Numbered from the stretch's first letter, positions 32,941 to 45,275 are shown. The stretch is DNA of 64,000 nucleotides from Musa acuminata AAA Group (GCF_036884655.1 NC_088355.1:23042501-23106500), one strand, 5' to 3'. A program made the numbers and translations. Notes: generated from the letters alone by a model not told the origin.

Positions 32941-34631
32941 TCATTCCATCTTAATATCCTCAAGGAAGTCGCTGGTCGGAAGTGAAATGACAAAAACTTC
33001 AGCTTGCTCGGGTAGCTGCGAAAGCACATCTGCAAGAACATTCTCTTTCCCCTTTTTGTAAGTTATTTCATAATCAAATCCAAGAAGTTTTGTTACCCAG
33101 TTTTGCTGCTCAGGGGATGATATCTTTCGCTCCAAAAAGTACTTGAGGCTTTTATGGTCGGTTTTAATTTGAAATCGTCGACCAATCAAGTAGGGTCTCC
33201 ACCTCGTTGCTGCACGCACAATGGCGAGCATCTCCTTATCATATGTTGACTTATTTTGATGGGAGGGGGATAATGCCTTGCTAGTGTATACAAGTGGTCG
33301 ACCATCTTGCATGAGAATTGCTCCAATTCCGACTCCAGATGCGTCGGCCTCAATAATGAAGGGTCGGTTGAAATCTGGTAGTGTTAGCACCGGCGTGGTC
33401 GTCATGGCTGCCTTAAGTTTGTCGAAGGCAACGGAGGCTCTGTCCGACCATTGGAAGACATCTTTTTCAGAAAGGAAGTAAGTGGTGCACTGATCTCTCC
33501 ATAGATTTTCACGAACTTACAGTATTAGCCTGTTAAACCCAGAAAGCCATGTAGCAATTTTATGTTCCTCAGGATCAGCCAATTTTGCATTGCTCCAATT
33601 TTGAAGGGGTCTACTGCCACACCTTCCTCTGATATGATATGCCCAAGATATTTCACCTTCTTTTGAAGAAAGCAAAAATTCATAGTGGTTATTGTGTGTT
33701 CAAAAGGTGGTTTTCGGTGTGTCTTTTTCGCATACTCATATTTGATGATACTCGGATCGAAGGTCTAGCTTTGTGAAGATTTGTAGTCCCTTTCATCTTA
33801 CAACTCATCTACTACTGGAATAGGGTATTTATCCTTGATGGTTATGCCATTGAGAGTTCGGTAATCAACACATAATCGCCATATTCCATCCTTCTTTCAT
33901 ATGAGGAGCACCGGTGAAGAGTAGGAGCTACAACATGGCCGAATAACTCCTGTTTTAAGCATCTCTTTTACAATCCTTTCTATTTCATCCTTCTGGAGAT
34001 GTGGATACTGATATGGCTGAGCATTTGCTGGAGATTGGCCTGGAAGAATCGTTATACAATGATCATGCCGACGGGTAAGAGGTAGGTTGCGTAGTTCGTC
34101 AAATATATCTGAAAATTCAGCAAGCAAAGGAAGTAGATCTGGATCTTCCAATTTTGTTGGCTCTCCCTTAGTTTGCTGCTCAAGTTGTACTAAAAAGCCA
34201 CTGCATGCTTTATGCAAAACCTTCTTCATTTGTTGTGTGCAAATCATCGTTACGTCGCCCCCACGTTTCCCGTGCAGTATCACCTGTTTCTCCTTACTGT
34301 AAAATTTCATAATTAGTTTCATAAAATTTCAAGAAAAATCACCTAATGTTGTCAACCATTTAATTCTGAGCATGGCCTCATGATCATCAAGAGGGAGAAG
34401 GAAGAAATCTGCAATTATCTCTTGGTCCTGCAGCAATAGTTTCTCCTACGGGCGCCTACGATCACACTTCAAAATCCGTCTGTCAGTGACCTTAACATCA
34501 AACCTACAACGATTCTCAATAGGTAAAGCCATTCGGATAGCAACCTTGCTGTTTAGGATATTATTAGTGCTGCCCGAGTTGATAAAAACAGTGATCGGTT
34601 GTTGTTTGAGAAGGCCTTCAACTTTCATCAT
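32941..34631 (-). pseudogene. D4 protease, deleted RT and RNase H
   Basis: Protease reads VFINSGSTNNI, where sister copies have LIDTGS, so the catalytic Asp has become Asn. The RT N-terminus breaks near 33897 (SSPVLLI). The palm with its active site is missing between the KLDL-derived stretch and NFCFLQKK. RNase H 32941-33405 is open ([35 protein letters not shown]). Confidence 0.85.
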
Positions 34632-35699
34632 TTGCGGGTTTGAGTAGCCGGCTAGTGCATGTACCGTAACTTCGGTCGGTTGTGGCTCTTCTTCTGCATC
34701 TTCTTCTTTATGTTCAATGCTCTCTTCTGGATGTTCAATGACCTCTTTTTCTACTGGTTCAATGATAAAAAGTCTCCTTTTACTACAACGATGCTCATGG
34801 CTCCACGGCTCGTCGCAATGCCAACATAACCCCTTCGCAGATCACTCCTGAAGCTCTTCTCTTGTCAACCTATTTGGTGCAGGGACTCGGTCAACAGTAG
34901 GGGGGGCTAAGGGCTTCAATATTACTGGTTGAGGAGTGACCCTAGTCCTTTGAGCTTCATGGTTCAATTGCTCCTCTTGATGTCGTGCCAAAGAGATGGC
35001 TGCCATAAGCGTGTACGGTTGTCGTGCTTTAACTTCTCCTCGGATCTCCGGCTTCAAGCCCTCAATAAAGGTCCTCAATAGCTATTTTTGAGACCAATCA
35101 AGAGTTTGATTAGATAACCTTTCAAACCTGGTTTGGTACTCCTGAATGGTGGAGGTTTGTCGGATCTTTGCTAGTTGTCCGTCAATATTCTCGTAATCGG
35201 TTGGTCTGAAGCGGATCAGCAGTCCTTCTTTGAATTGTTGCCATGAAAGGACTCTATAAGTATGTTCAAACTAGTCAAACCACTGTATAGCATCCCCTTC
35301 AAGATGTATAGCTGCAATTTTCACCATAGATGCATCCGCGGTTTTATGGTACCGAAAATATCGCTCCGCGTGCAAGTTCCAACCAATCGGGTCTCCTTCT
35401 TCCCATCTAGGGAAGTCCACCCTTATGCATGGATAGTTGGGATTGATCATAGAGCCTCCCCTCTCTTGGAACTCATCTCTTCGGGCCTGGTGCGATTGGG
35501 CAAAGCTCTCTCCGTGATATGATTTTTTCGGGCTTAGTAGTCGGCCCAATCTGAGTTCGGTAAAGAGCGTCCGAATCTTATCCTCCATTCGCGCCTCCAA
35601 GGCTTCGAATTTAGCATCGATTGCCTCCTTAGATGCCATAGTATATGCCTCCAAATCTATAATGTTAAGATCTCTCTTTTGTTGTCAGGTTAAAGGCAT
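34632..35699 (-). pseudogene. D4 gag
   Basis: The start at 35697-35699 gives MPLT then a stop (TGA at codon 5). A later in-frame Met opens a frame with YTMASKEAIDAKFEALEARM, RVDFPRWEEGDPIGW and ERYFRYHK. Stops occur near 35078 and 34842. The zinc-knuckle region lies in the part broken at about 34800. Confidence 0.82.
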
Positions 35700-36680
35700 G
35701 TATAGGTTGAGAGAAGTGATGGTCGAAAGGGTTGGTGGATCGGTGGATGTAGGCTATGATTCAGGCTTGTTTTGTGGCTATTTTGGGTGTAGTTTGAGGG
35801 TGTGGTTTGGTGGAGTTTTAGGGCTATGGATGAAAGTTTTGGATCTGTGGTAGATGGCAGCAAAGGTTTGAGAGAAATCAGTGGAAGTTGCAGCAAGTAT
35901 GTGCTATCTTGTAAGAGTAGAATTGTCATCGAAGAAACAACAGTTTCTCGACGTAATTTCCACCAAAAACTTGAGAGAATTGAGGAGGGAATTGATAGCA
36001 AAATCACAGTTTATATGACAGCAAGGATTACTAATTTAATCAAGAAAATTTCGGCAGTATAACAGCAAGGAAATTGGTGCAAGTTGTGATAGCAGAATTC
36101 TCGTCGAAAAATTTCAGCAATTTACGATGAAAATTTACAGCAACTCAAAATTGGTTTTAGAGATTAATTCCTCAATAGATCAATCTTAGATGGAAGCCAA
36201 GATGATCTATGAAGTGTATAAGAAATTTCATTCAAAAAAGATTGCAAATAGATGGATTAAGGCAATAATATGCGGCTGAAATTTTCTGCAGCACAGATTT
36301 TTAAGTATGGCAGATTGGACGTAAAAGATCAGAAGTTTATATTGAGAATTTTTTGATGAAACCAAAGGGAAATCTACTATTAGGAAGTGTCAAAGCTATC
36401 ATAAAAATTTTGTAGAGATTTGGATAGAAACAACATAGTATCAAGATCAAACAATCAGTGCTATGCGGCTGAAATTTTACGGTGCAGATTTTCAAGTATA
36501 GCAGATTAGATGTAAAATATCAATGGTTTATATTGAGAATTTTTTGACGAAACCAAAGGGAAATCTGCTGTTAGGAAGTGTCAAAGATGTCATAAAATTT
36601 CGTGGAGATTTGGATAGAAAAAATATAGTAGCAAGATCAAACAAACAGTGATATACGGTTGGAATTCTACAATGTGTCTT

Positions 36681-39170
36681 TGTTGAATCTCGTATTTTGA
36701 TGATGAAACTACTTGATATATGTTTATGATTTAATCTGTGTTTTGAGTGACGTAGGATGCTTCGATCAGGATGAGACAATTAAAGCAGAAAAATCATGTT
36801 GTGCCGAAGGAACATGTCAGAAGATTGGACGTCGGGCCGGTGGATCGGTCAACGTATCGACAGAAGGCTTCGGGCCGTGGACTCGGGCATCGGGCCAAGA
36901 AGAGCAGGTATTGTGCCAAGGATATCGAAGTTGCGGAGTTAACTGGCTGATTGGGCAATAGGCTGCAGGAGAGGACGATGCGCCGAAGAATCGGACGAAG
37001 CGTCGAGGGACCAATGACATGTCGGACAACTTGGTTAATTGCTTAGGATTAATTGTCTCGATCGAAGTTTTGTTTTATTGTGCAGGATTAACTATGATAA
37101 TGATAAAGACATAAAGCGAAACAAAGTGTCGGAGTCAAGCGCGAAGGATTTGTTGCGAGTTCGAGAGTTCGACGGAAGTCCGAAGGTTCGTCGGGAATGC
37201 TACCGGAACTAGCCGAGAATAAGTTGGGAGCTTGCCGAAGGGTTTTTCGGAAGCTCGCCGGAAGGTTCGTTGGAAGTTCGCGGAGCTCGCCGAGAAAGAT
37301 CGGAGCTTGCCGATGAAGCTCGTTGAAACTCGCTAAGATCAAATCGTGAAGTCTAGGAGCTTGCCGGGAGTCCGTAGAATGGTTTCCGAGAGTTCATCGG
37401 AAGACCGCCGGAAGTTTGCCGGAAGCTCGCCATAAGAAGTCTTGACTTGCGGACTTTGTAATAGCTTAGAAAATGTCTTTAAATTCATAGTTAGCACGTT
37501 AATTAGGGTTAGGATTAGGTGTTAATCCTATAACCCAAGTAGGGGCCAATTAGGCCTAAGTTCGGACTGGTTTGGACCAAGTTTGGAGCCAAACCAAGTG
37601 AGCTGGAATAGTGAAAGAGGTGGCACCGCCAGGGTTGGAGGTAGCACCGCCCAGGCTATGTCTCCCAGCGAGACTGGGCGGTGCAACCGCCCCAGGCAAG
37701 AGGTGCAACCGCCTAGGGCTCAGTCTTCGAGCGAGACTGGGCGGTGCAACCTCCTCTGTCAAGAGGTAGCACCGCTAGAGCTCAAGTTTCGAGCCCTGCC
37801 AAGCGGTGCAACCTCTCCAATTAGGCGGTGCAACCGCCTGAGCTCGGTCTTCGAGCTCTGGCAAAGAGGTGCAACCGCCTCTGACAGAGGTGGCACCGCC
37901 CAGAGGCTCAGTCTTCGAGCTCTACCAGGCGATGCAACCTCTCCAGTCAGGAGGTGCAACCGCCTGATCCCGGAATTCCGGGATTTGATCGTTTTGAGCT
38001 CCAAATTTGAACTAGGTTGGGGCCTATAAATACCCCACCCATTCAGCACTGAAAAGATACAGATCCACACCGAATTCTTGATCTTTTCTGTGATTCTAAG
38101 AGCTCAAATTTGTGTAAAGTCCAAAAGTTCTCCTCTTTCTGTTCTTCAAGTCTTGAGTTGTAAAGAGAGGAGAGAAAGGATCTGTAAGGGTTGTCTCCTG
38201 AGCCTGTCAAAAGGAGTGAAACTGTAAAAGGGCAGTTGGCCTTTGCCCATTGAAGGAAGGCAGCTAGTTGATGTTGGTGACCTCGTCGGAAGAGGAAGCC
38301 AAAAGTGGAGTAGGTCAAGACTGACCGAACCACTCTAAATCTCTGGTTTGCTTTTATTTCGAGTACCTTATCATTACTACAAACCTCCTACATAACTACT
38401 GCTCTATGTACCTTTACGAACAAGTTCTAAGTGCTGATCTTTTCGAATCTGCATTCAAACGTAAATCTGTGTTTTTCGTACGATCAGCTTACGTTTGTGT
38501 TTTGATTCTGCAAGACTGTCTTCTGTGCTTTTATGAACTAGCTTCTACGTTTAGATCCCTTTGTAACTATTTTAGACGCAAACTATGTTTAGACATAAAA
38601 CTGCGTTTAGACGTAAAACTGCGTTTAGACGCAAACTGCGTTTAGACGTAAAACTGCGTTTAAACGTAAACTGCGCAAACTGTGTTTAAACATAAAACTA
38701 TGTTTTAGACGTAAACTTCTTTTAAACGTAAAACTACGTTTAGACATAAAACTGCGTTTAGACGCAAACTGCGTTTAGACGTAAAACTACGTTTAGACGT
38801 AAACTGAGTTTAGACGCAAAACTATGTTTAGACGCAAACTGCGCAAACTGTGTTTAGACATAAAACTGTGTTTTAGACGTAAACTACTTTTAGATGCAAA
38901 CTGAGTTTAGACGCAAAACTACGTTTAGACGTAAAACTGTGTTTAGACGCAAAACTACGTTTAGACGCAAACTGTATTTAGACGCAAACTGAGTTTAGAC
39001 GTAAACTGTGCTTAGACGTAAACTGCGCTTAATCTTAAGTAATCTTAGAATCGACTTTTACATCGAAATCATTTTTATCGGACGAACGCAGCTTTCGTTT
39101 TTAAATCGCTGAAAGATTTCCGCTGCACTAATTCACCCCCCCCCCCCTCTTAGTGCTCTCGATCCTAACA
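36681..39170 (+). mobile_element. SIRE-type solo LTR (B2)
   Basis: 2490 bp from TGTTGAATCTCG to GATCCTAACA, flanked by GTCTT (36676-36680) and ATCTT (39171-39175), an imperfect duplication with one change. Compared with B1 it has about 350 extra bases near the 5' end (TGCCGAAGGAACATG to TTGTCTCGATCGAAG). It holds a hairpin cluster (about 37613-37970), a TATA box near 38026, a longer 18-bp array and a 12-base C-run (39136-39147). Confidence 0.9.
38571..39030 (+). repeat. 18-bp tandem array in solo LTR B2
   Basis: Over 20 units of the ACGTAAAACTGCGTTTAG type with many variants, including 17-base units (ACGCAAACTGCGTTTAG). Confidence 0.88.
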
Positions 39171-39466
39171 ATCTTTCGTCGTAGAGATGAAAACTTTATG
39201 ACGAAAAGTTTATGCAGCAATATAGGAATAATTTTTTTGGGATTTTCAAATAAGGATAACTAAATTGCAGCAGCAGTAAGGTGGAAAACCAGAACCTGTT
39301 ACAATTCACGAGGAGATCAAGGGATGATCCGTGGTGGTGGAGATGATGGCGGAATTCGGCGATGATCTTTTAAGCAATTATGGGAATTACTTTGGACGGT
39401 TGTGGAGGGTTGATGGATGGCTGTGGAAGGGCAGTGAGATGCCAAGAATGCTGCTCTGATACCAGG

Positions 39467-39948
39467 TGTTAGAACCCTTGCAGATTCTAAACTTGGGGTT
39501 GATCTCTTTAGGGGATCGGCCTCCTTGGAACTCTATAGGGGTTCCACCCTCCAAGTTGCTGCTCAAAGGCTGCAGAAAAGATTCATCTATTGCTTATGAA
39601 AAGAGGAGGAATACATGGCTATTTATAGGGCTTCTAAACCCTAACTCCTAATAGGACTCCTACTTAAGACTCTTACTTCTAACCAACTCCTAATAGGACT
39701 CCGACTCAAGACTCATATTCCCTTACAACTCCTAATTCTTCTCTAAGAAAAAACCTCCTACATGATTGTCCCTCTCAATTAGGACTCTCCTAACTAGAGT
39801 CATAACAGAATGTCCCTCTCAATTAGGACTCTCCTAGCTAGAGTCCTAACAGAATGTCCCTCTCAATTAGGACTCTCCTAGCTAAAGTCCTAACAGTTTT
39901 ACATGAATGTCCTTCTTAATTAGGACTCTCCTAGCTAGAGTCCTAACA
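39467..39948 (-). repeat. D4 5' LTR
   Basis: 482 bp, next to the primer site. It has four CCTAACA-ending repeats at its outer end. Confidence 0.9.
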
Positions 39949-39953
39949 GAATG

Positions 39954-41391
39954 AGGTATGGAAGCTTGTACCTAGACCAAGTGACCACTTAGTCATAGGT
40001 ACTAAGTGGGTCTTTAGAAACAAGCAAGACGAAAATAGTATCGTGGTTAGAAACAAGGCTAGATTAGTGGCCAAAGGTTTCCACCAAGAAGAAGGTATCG
40101 ATTACGAAGAAACCTTCGCTCCCATGGCTCGATTAGAAGCCATAAGGATGCTCCTTGCCTATGCTAGTAGTAATAATTTTAAACTATTTCAAATGGATGT
40201 CAAAAGTGCTTTCTTGAATGGTTTTATTTCCGAAGAAGTATATGTCGAACAACCTCCCGGATTTGAAAACTCTCTTCTTCCTAATCATGTATTCAAACTA
40301 ACTAAAGCTCTCTATGGCTTGAAACAAGCTCCTAGAGCTTGGTATGAAAGGCTTAGTTCCTTTCTTATTTTAAATAATTTTACCAAAGGCAAGGTTGATA
40401 CTACATTGTTTATTAAATATTTTGAAAATAATTTTCTTATTGTGCAAATTTATGTTGACGATATTATTTTTGGCTCTTCGGATGAATCACTATGTGAATC
40501 ATTTGCCAAATGTATGAGTCATGAATTTGAAATGAGTTTAATGGGTGAATTAACTTTCTTTTTAGGATTACAAATCAAACAACTTAGTGATGGTATATTT
40601 CTTAACTAATCCAAATATATATTAGAATTGTTAAAATGATTTAACATGGATAATTCAAAAGCAATAAACACCCCTATGAGCACTGCGACTAAGTTAGATA
40701 TGGATGAAAATAGTAAAAATTTCGACCAAAAAACATATAGGGGAAAGATAGGTAGTCTACTCTACCTCACCGCGACTAGACCAGATATTATGTTTAGTGT
40801 AGGACTTTGCGCTAGGTTTCTAATCCTAAATTATCTCATCTTAAGAGTGTTAAAAGAATATTTAGGTATCTTAAAGGAACTCCAAATTTAGGATTGTGGT
40901 ATCCAAAATCTGAAAAATTCAATCTAATAGCTTATGCAGATGCCGATTTTGGCGGATGCAGGATAGATAGAAAAAGTACATCCGGAACATGCCAATTTTT
41001 AGGACATGCACTTGTTTCTTGGACTTCCAAGAAACAAAATTCAGTTGCACTATCTACGGCAGAAGCCGAATACATTGCTGTAAGTGCATGTTATGCACAA
41101 GTTATTTGGATGAAAAATACATTAGAAGACTATGGAATTCACTTTAAAAACATTCCCATAAAATGTGATAATACTAGTGCCATATGTCTTACTAAAAATC
41201 CAATTCTGCACTCTAGAACTAAGCACATCGACGTTAGGCATCATTTCATACGTGATCATGTCCTTAACAATGATGTTGTTCTAGAATTCATTGACACAAA
41301 GCATCAATTAGCAGATATATTTACAAAAGCTTTGAACGAAGATCAATTTGAATTCATTAGAAGGGAATTAGGCATGTTAAATTGTCCCTAA
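39954..41391 (+). pseudogene. E reverse transcriptase and RNase H
   Basis: Pol resumes after the D4 duplication with WKLVPRP and [11 protein letters not shown]. The RT motifs [39 protein letters not shown] and [14 protein letters not shown] and the active site [11 protein letters not shown] (about 40450) are intact. Stops occur at 40607 and about 40638, and a frame shift near 40820-40870 follows GLCARF. RNase H (40894-41391) has ADADFGGCRIDRKSTSGTCQ, STAEAEYIAVS and HSRTKHIDVRHHFIRD and ends naturally. Confidence 0.9.
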
Positions 41392-41903
41392 AATGAGCTT
41401 CACGAAAAATGACTCGTCCTTTCCCTTTCTTTTGTGAATTTGATTTCTTCCTTCTTCTTCAATTCAAAATGATCCATTAAAGTATAACTTATTATCTTGA
41501 GGGAAGAAGCTAAACAAAAGGGAGGAAGAAATTTTTTTTTCTTTCCTCCGCGGGATGCCAGTGGTGGCACTGCCAGATTCGGCGGTAGCTCTGCCTAAGC
41601 GCTCGGGCGCTAGGCGATGACACCGCTCGGTTTGGCGGTGGCACCGACCGAGCGACCCTTATTAACCCGAGGGGTTAGGGCCGGCGCTGACACCGCCCCC
41701 AACCCGAAGTAAAGGCTCTCAAAACCCTCTCCCATTCCCTCCAACCCTCATTCTAACTCTTAGAAGCATTGGAGAATGATTCTTGGTGGTCCAAGCTTTC
41801 CATCTCTCAACATAATCTCCATAAGGTAACACTTGAAATCCCTCTTTTCTTTTCTCTTTCCCTTGCTTATTGTTCACAATTTCATCATCATCTTATCTAG
41901 ATA
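41392..41903 (+). other. Spacer between pol and the extra ORF of E
   Basis: 512 bp without gene. 41560-41700 is GC-rich with GGCGGTAGCTCTGCC and GGCGGTGGCACCG motifs, resembling the hairpin cluster of the LTR. After it comes CCTCATTCTAACTCTTAG and an AT-rich run to the ATG. It may act as a promoter or leader for the downstream ORF. Confidence 0.6.
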
Positions 41904-42878
41904 ATGGCTCCCAAGAGATCAAAAGGAAAAAGGATTGAAGGAGATTCATATGACCATGATCTTTTTAGATCAGAAGAGGTAGCCCTTAGCTTTCCAAAAT
42001 TTGAAGCACGATGTATCCATAAGGGAAAATACGTTGATCTGGATGAACTAGAGGACTTAGAACCCATTAGGTGGTTTTCACACCTAGAAGCTCTACCTCT
42101 ACTACAAATAGATGAACCAATCTATCCGCGGTTAGTTAGATTGTTCTATGCCAACCTATATGAGGACAACGATAGCCTAAGCACTTACCTTCTAGGAACA
42201 CCCATTAGAATATTTGACAGCACTATTTGTGAGCTAATTGGCATAACTGAAAAAGATAGGGGATGCTATTTTAAAGGTAAATGGGACGTTAACACAATAG
42301 GAGCAACCTATATCGAAGTCGTAGAAACAATTTTTGCAAATCCAAACCTTGACTTCCTACCCAAGAGCTGTGAACACTTACTGCCTTTCAACTCTAAAAT
42401 TCTTCATCACATTATCACAAGCATCATATTCCCCAAACAATTTCATCTTGACGAAATAAGTCAAATAGAGATAAGTACCATGTATTGGATTATGACCGGT
42501 CAGCATAATTGTTTTGGGTACTCAATTCGGCAACACATGCAGGATATTATGACTAAAGATACTATGTTGCCATATGGGAGGTTAATCACTAGAATTCTTC
42601 ATGCCTATGACATTTGCATCCCAACCGACGAAGAATCTATTCAAAATGATCGATATAACATAATAAATAAAAACCTACTGAAAAGACTTAGGTGCACATT
42701 TAGCAATGGCATATGGGTTAGGCAGCCTAGAAGGACTGATCCAATTCCTCCACCAATAGAACACCCCGAAACACCAATTCTTATGGGAAATGAATCTCCT
42801 CCTACTAGTCCCTTTGGCGCAGCACCTTCAGCTCCTGTTTCCTCCTCTGAAGATCTCATTATAACGGAACTGTCTTAG
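41904..42878 (+). CDS. Extra ORF after pol of E, putative plant transposon protein type
   Basis: 324 codons from MAPKRSKGKRIEGDSYDH. The N-terminus is basic. It is followed by a region resembling the 'putative plant transposon protein' domain found in plant elements (FEARCIHKGKYVDLDELEDL, LFYANLY, RIFDSTICELIGI, then IIFPKQFHLDEISQIEISTM). A proline-rich tail (PIPPPIEHPETPI) follows. TAG at 42876-42878 ends this frame, but the same frame continues for 46 more codons to TAA at 43017-43019 with a Gln-rich heptad pattern (LKSQQEQIQNQQVEILKTLR), so the stop probably truncates an ancestral coiled-coil tail. No signal peptide or clear membrane segment is seen. In this position SIRE-type elements often carry an envelope-like or other extra ORF. 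The function is not known. Confidence 0.65.
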   Translation: MAPKRSKGKRIEGDSYDHDLFRSEEVALSFPKFEARCIHKGKYVDLDELEDLEPIRWFSHLEALPLLQIDEPIYPRLVRLFYANLYEDNDSLSTYLLGTPIRIFDSTICELIGITEKDRGCYFKGKWDVNTIGATYIEVVETIFANPNLDFLPKSCEHLLPFNSKILHHIITSIIFPKQFHLDEISQIEISTMYWIMTGQHNCFGYSIRQHMQDIMTKDTMLPYGRLITRILHAYDICIPTDEESIQNDRYNIINKNLLKRLRCTFSNGIWVRQPRRTDPIPPPIEHPETPILMGNESPPTSPFGAAPSAPVSSSEDLIITELS

Positions 42879-43019
42879 ATCAAATTCCAGCAAGATCAAC
42901 TCAAATCACAGCAAGAACAAATTCAAAATCAACAAGTTGAAATTTTGAAGACACTACGACAAATGAATAAAAAAATAGATATCATGTATCAGCACTGTGG
43001 ATTACCTCCTAATGATTAA

Positions 43020-43698
43020 ATTGATGTATCTTTTTATTATGTTATGTTTGCTTTTAACAACAAGTTCAAAGTTTGTCATCGATTGAACGATAACTAATCC
43101 TTCCTTTTAGATAACTACTGTTTTGATCTGCATAAATGATGTTTTCTTTTGGATAAACTATTTCTGGCAAATTTGAATAATGAACTTTGTTTACTATTAA
43201 ATGCTAAACCTTTTTTTTTTTTCTATGATCATCAATTAGCTGGCTTGTCTCTTTTTGTTGATGACAAAGGGGGAGAAGTGATGACTAAGTGATGACTTAC
43301 ACCATAACGATAGCATGACTTATATGAATTACAAAAACTTGTGTGATATGAATGTCTTATATGCCTTGCAAAATCCTTAAAAATATCACAAGATTGATTG
43401 ATCATATTGAAAGCATGCCTTACATCTATATCATGAAATTTATATTGAAAATCTTTATCTTCTATCATAGTAAAATTCGTCCCTTTTCATTTAACTTATG
43501 ATTTTTATCGAAGTTTCGTACTTACGATTGTTTAATGAGGATTACGATAAGCTCTACGGTTAGAACTTATCGGGTTATGCTTGAATCCAATGGGATGGAA
43601 TTCAAGTGTTTTTATCTTCTCATAATATGGCATATAGATAGGGGGAGTTATGTTTAACTCCGTCATCAATTGATTGTCATCATCAAAAACGGGGAGAT
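43020..43698 (+). promoter_or_regulatory. E 3' non-coding region with three purine tracts
   Basis: No gene. Purine tracts lie at 43266-43278 (AAAGGGGGAGAAG), about 43638-43646 (ATAGGGGGAG) and just before the LTR at 43687-43698 (AAAACGGGGAGAT). The last is the expected plus-strand primer. Confidence 0.75.
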
Positions 43699-44900
43699 TG
43701 TTGAATCTTAGATTTTGATGATATAATCAATTGGTGGCTTAATTGATCTAATCCATATTATTGAGTTAAGTGTGCAGGATTAACTACGATAACCAGAAAA
43801 CATAAAGCAAGGATACCGGAGTCAAGTTCGATGGACATTTAAGAGTCCGAAGAATCGTCGGAGATGTTGCCGGAACCAACCGAGAAGAAATCGGGAACCT
43901 GTCAGAATTTTTGGAAGTTCGCCCAAGAGATTGTCGGAGGTTCACAGAGATCACCGAGAAGGCTTGGCAACTCGTTAAAGTCATTACAAGTTCGGGAGCT
44001 TGATGGGAGTCCGTCGAAAGAAAGTTCGTCGGAAAGCTCGACGGAACAAGACTCGACGTTCGCGGTTGAAAACTTGCTTAGGATGTGTTTTGTTATGTAG
44101 TTCACTTGTAATTAGGATTAGGATTAAGAGATAATCCTATATCCTGGTTAGGGGCCAATTGGGCCCAAAGTCAGATTTGGTTTGGGCTTAAATTAAGCCA
44201 AACCAGTGAAACGGAGAGTTAGGCGGTGGCACCGCCCAACACCCGAGAGCTGGGCGGTGACACCTCCTGGGCTGGGCGGTTGCACCGTCCAGCACCCGAG
44301 CGCTGGGAGGTGGCACCGCTAGCATCGGGAACCCAAAGAGAATTCAAATTTTGGAGCCCAAATTTGAATCCTCTTGAGGCCTATAAATACCCCTCAAATC
44401 TCAGCTGAGATAACAACTTTTGAGAAGCATTTGATTGAGAGAAAAGTCTTAGAAAGTCTTAGCAAGTCTTGTTTTCAATTTGCTAGAGAGTTCTCCTCCT
44501 TCTTTCTTATTGAAAATTTGTAAAAGGATGAACTGCTTGTACAAGGTTGTAAGAGGGGTATTTACCCTTCCATTTCAGGAGATTTGCTAGTGGAAGATGG
44601 GAGCCTCATCGAAGAGGGGCCTCGCAAGTGGATGTAGGTCATTTGACCGAACCACTCTAAAATCGGCGTAATCTCTGGTTTGCATTTCATTATTGCTATT
44701 TACATTACTGCAAACCTCCTTACATGCTTTAGTTCCTTATTACCTTTGCTGCGCAACTTTAAGAATACGCTTTCAAGTTAGGCTTTTCAAGTTCCGTTCT
44801 TATCGTACGAAAGATTTTTCTAAAACCAAAGTTCTAATCCGCTGCACTAATTCACCCCCCCCCCCCCCCCCCCCCTCTTAGTGCCACTCCGATCCTAACA
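43699..44900 (+). repeat. E 3' LTR
   Basis: 1202 bp from TGTTGAATCTTAG to GATCCTAACA. It has the hairpin cluster at about 44218-44325, TATAAATACCCC at about 44384 and a 21-base C-run (44855-44875), ten longer than in the 5' LTR. Confidence 0.92.
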
Positions 44901-44905
44901 CTCTA

Positions 44906-45275
44906 TAGGGGTTCCTCCCTCCAAGTTGCTGCTCAAAAGCTGCAGAAAAGATTCATCTATTACTTAAGAAAAGAGAAGGAATACATGGCTATTTATAGGG
45001 CTTCTAAACCCTAACTTCTAATAGGACTCCTACTTAAGACTCTTACTTCTAACCAACTCCTAATAGGACTTCTACTCAAGACTCCTATTCCCTTACAACT
45101 CCTAATTCTTCTCTAAGAAAAAACTCCTACATAAATGTCCCTCTCAATTAGGACTCTCCTAGCTAGAGTCCTAACAGAATGTCCCTCTCAATTAGGACTC
45201 TCCTAACTAGAGTCCTAACAGAGTCCTAACAAAATGTCCCTCTCATTTAGGACTCTCCTAGCTAGAGTCCTAACA
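44906..45275 (-). repeat. D5 3' LTR, second part
   Basis: Continues the LTR interrupted at 27627 (TAGGGGTTCCTCCC onward) and ends in repeats with CCTAACA at 45275. Confidence 0.88.

Larger units (their letters stand above)
35700..39466 (-). repeat. D4 untranslated leader, split by solo LTR B2
   Basis: Leader related to that of D1, with tandem copies of the AGATTGGACGTAAAAGATC type unit at about 36309 and 36505. It is cut at 36680 and resumes at 39171 (ATCTTTCGTCG). The complement of the primer site CCTGGTATCAGAGCAG lies at 39451-39466. No gene is seen. Confidence 0.8.
32040..39948 (-). mobile_element. Reina-like element D4, internally deleted, TSD GAATG, with nested solo LTR
   Basis: Two 482-bp LTRs (32040-32521 and 39467-39948) differ at about 11 positions by eye count. 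GAATG flanks at 32035-32039 and 39949-39953, and E pol resumes directly after it. It shares the RT-core and integrase deletions of D1. Its 5' leader is split by the solo LTR at 36681-39170. Confidence 0.92.
27628..44900 (+). mobile_element. SIRE/Maximus-like Ty1/copia element E, TSD CTCTA, with nested D4
   Basis: LTRs of 1198 bp (27628-28825) and 1202 bp (43699-44900) flank gag, protease, integrase, RT, RNase H and an extra ORF. CTCTA duplicates at 27623-27627 and 44901-44905. The copia domain order (integrase before RT), the YWKTRMRIFL gag motif, two zinc knuckles and an ORF after pol fit the SIRE/Maximus branch. Pol is split by D4 at 32040-39948. Without D4 the element is about 9.4 kb. Confidence 0.93.

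Noticed and set aside
36713..36961. 82-codon ORF in solo LTR B2
   Set aside because: Inside an LTR segment, no domain, not kept in the related fragment at 49366.
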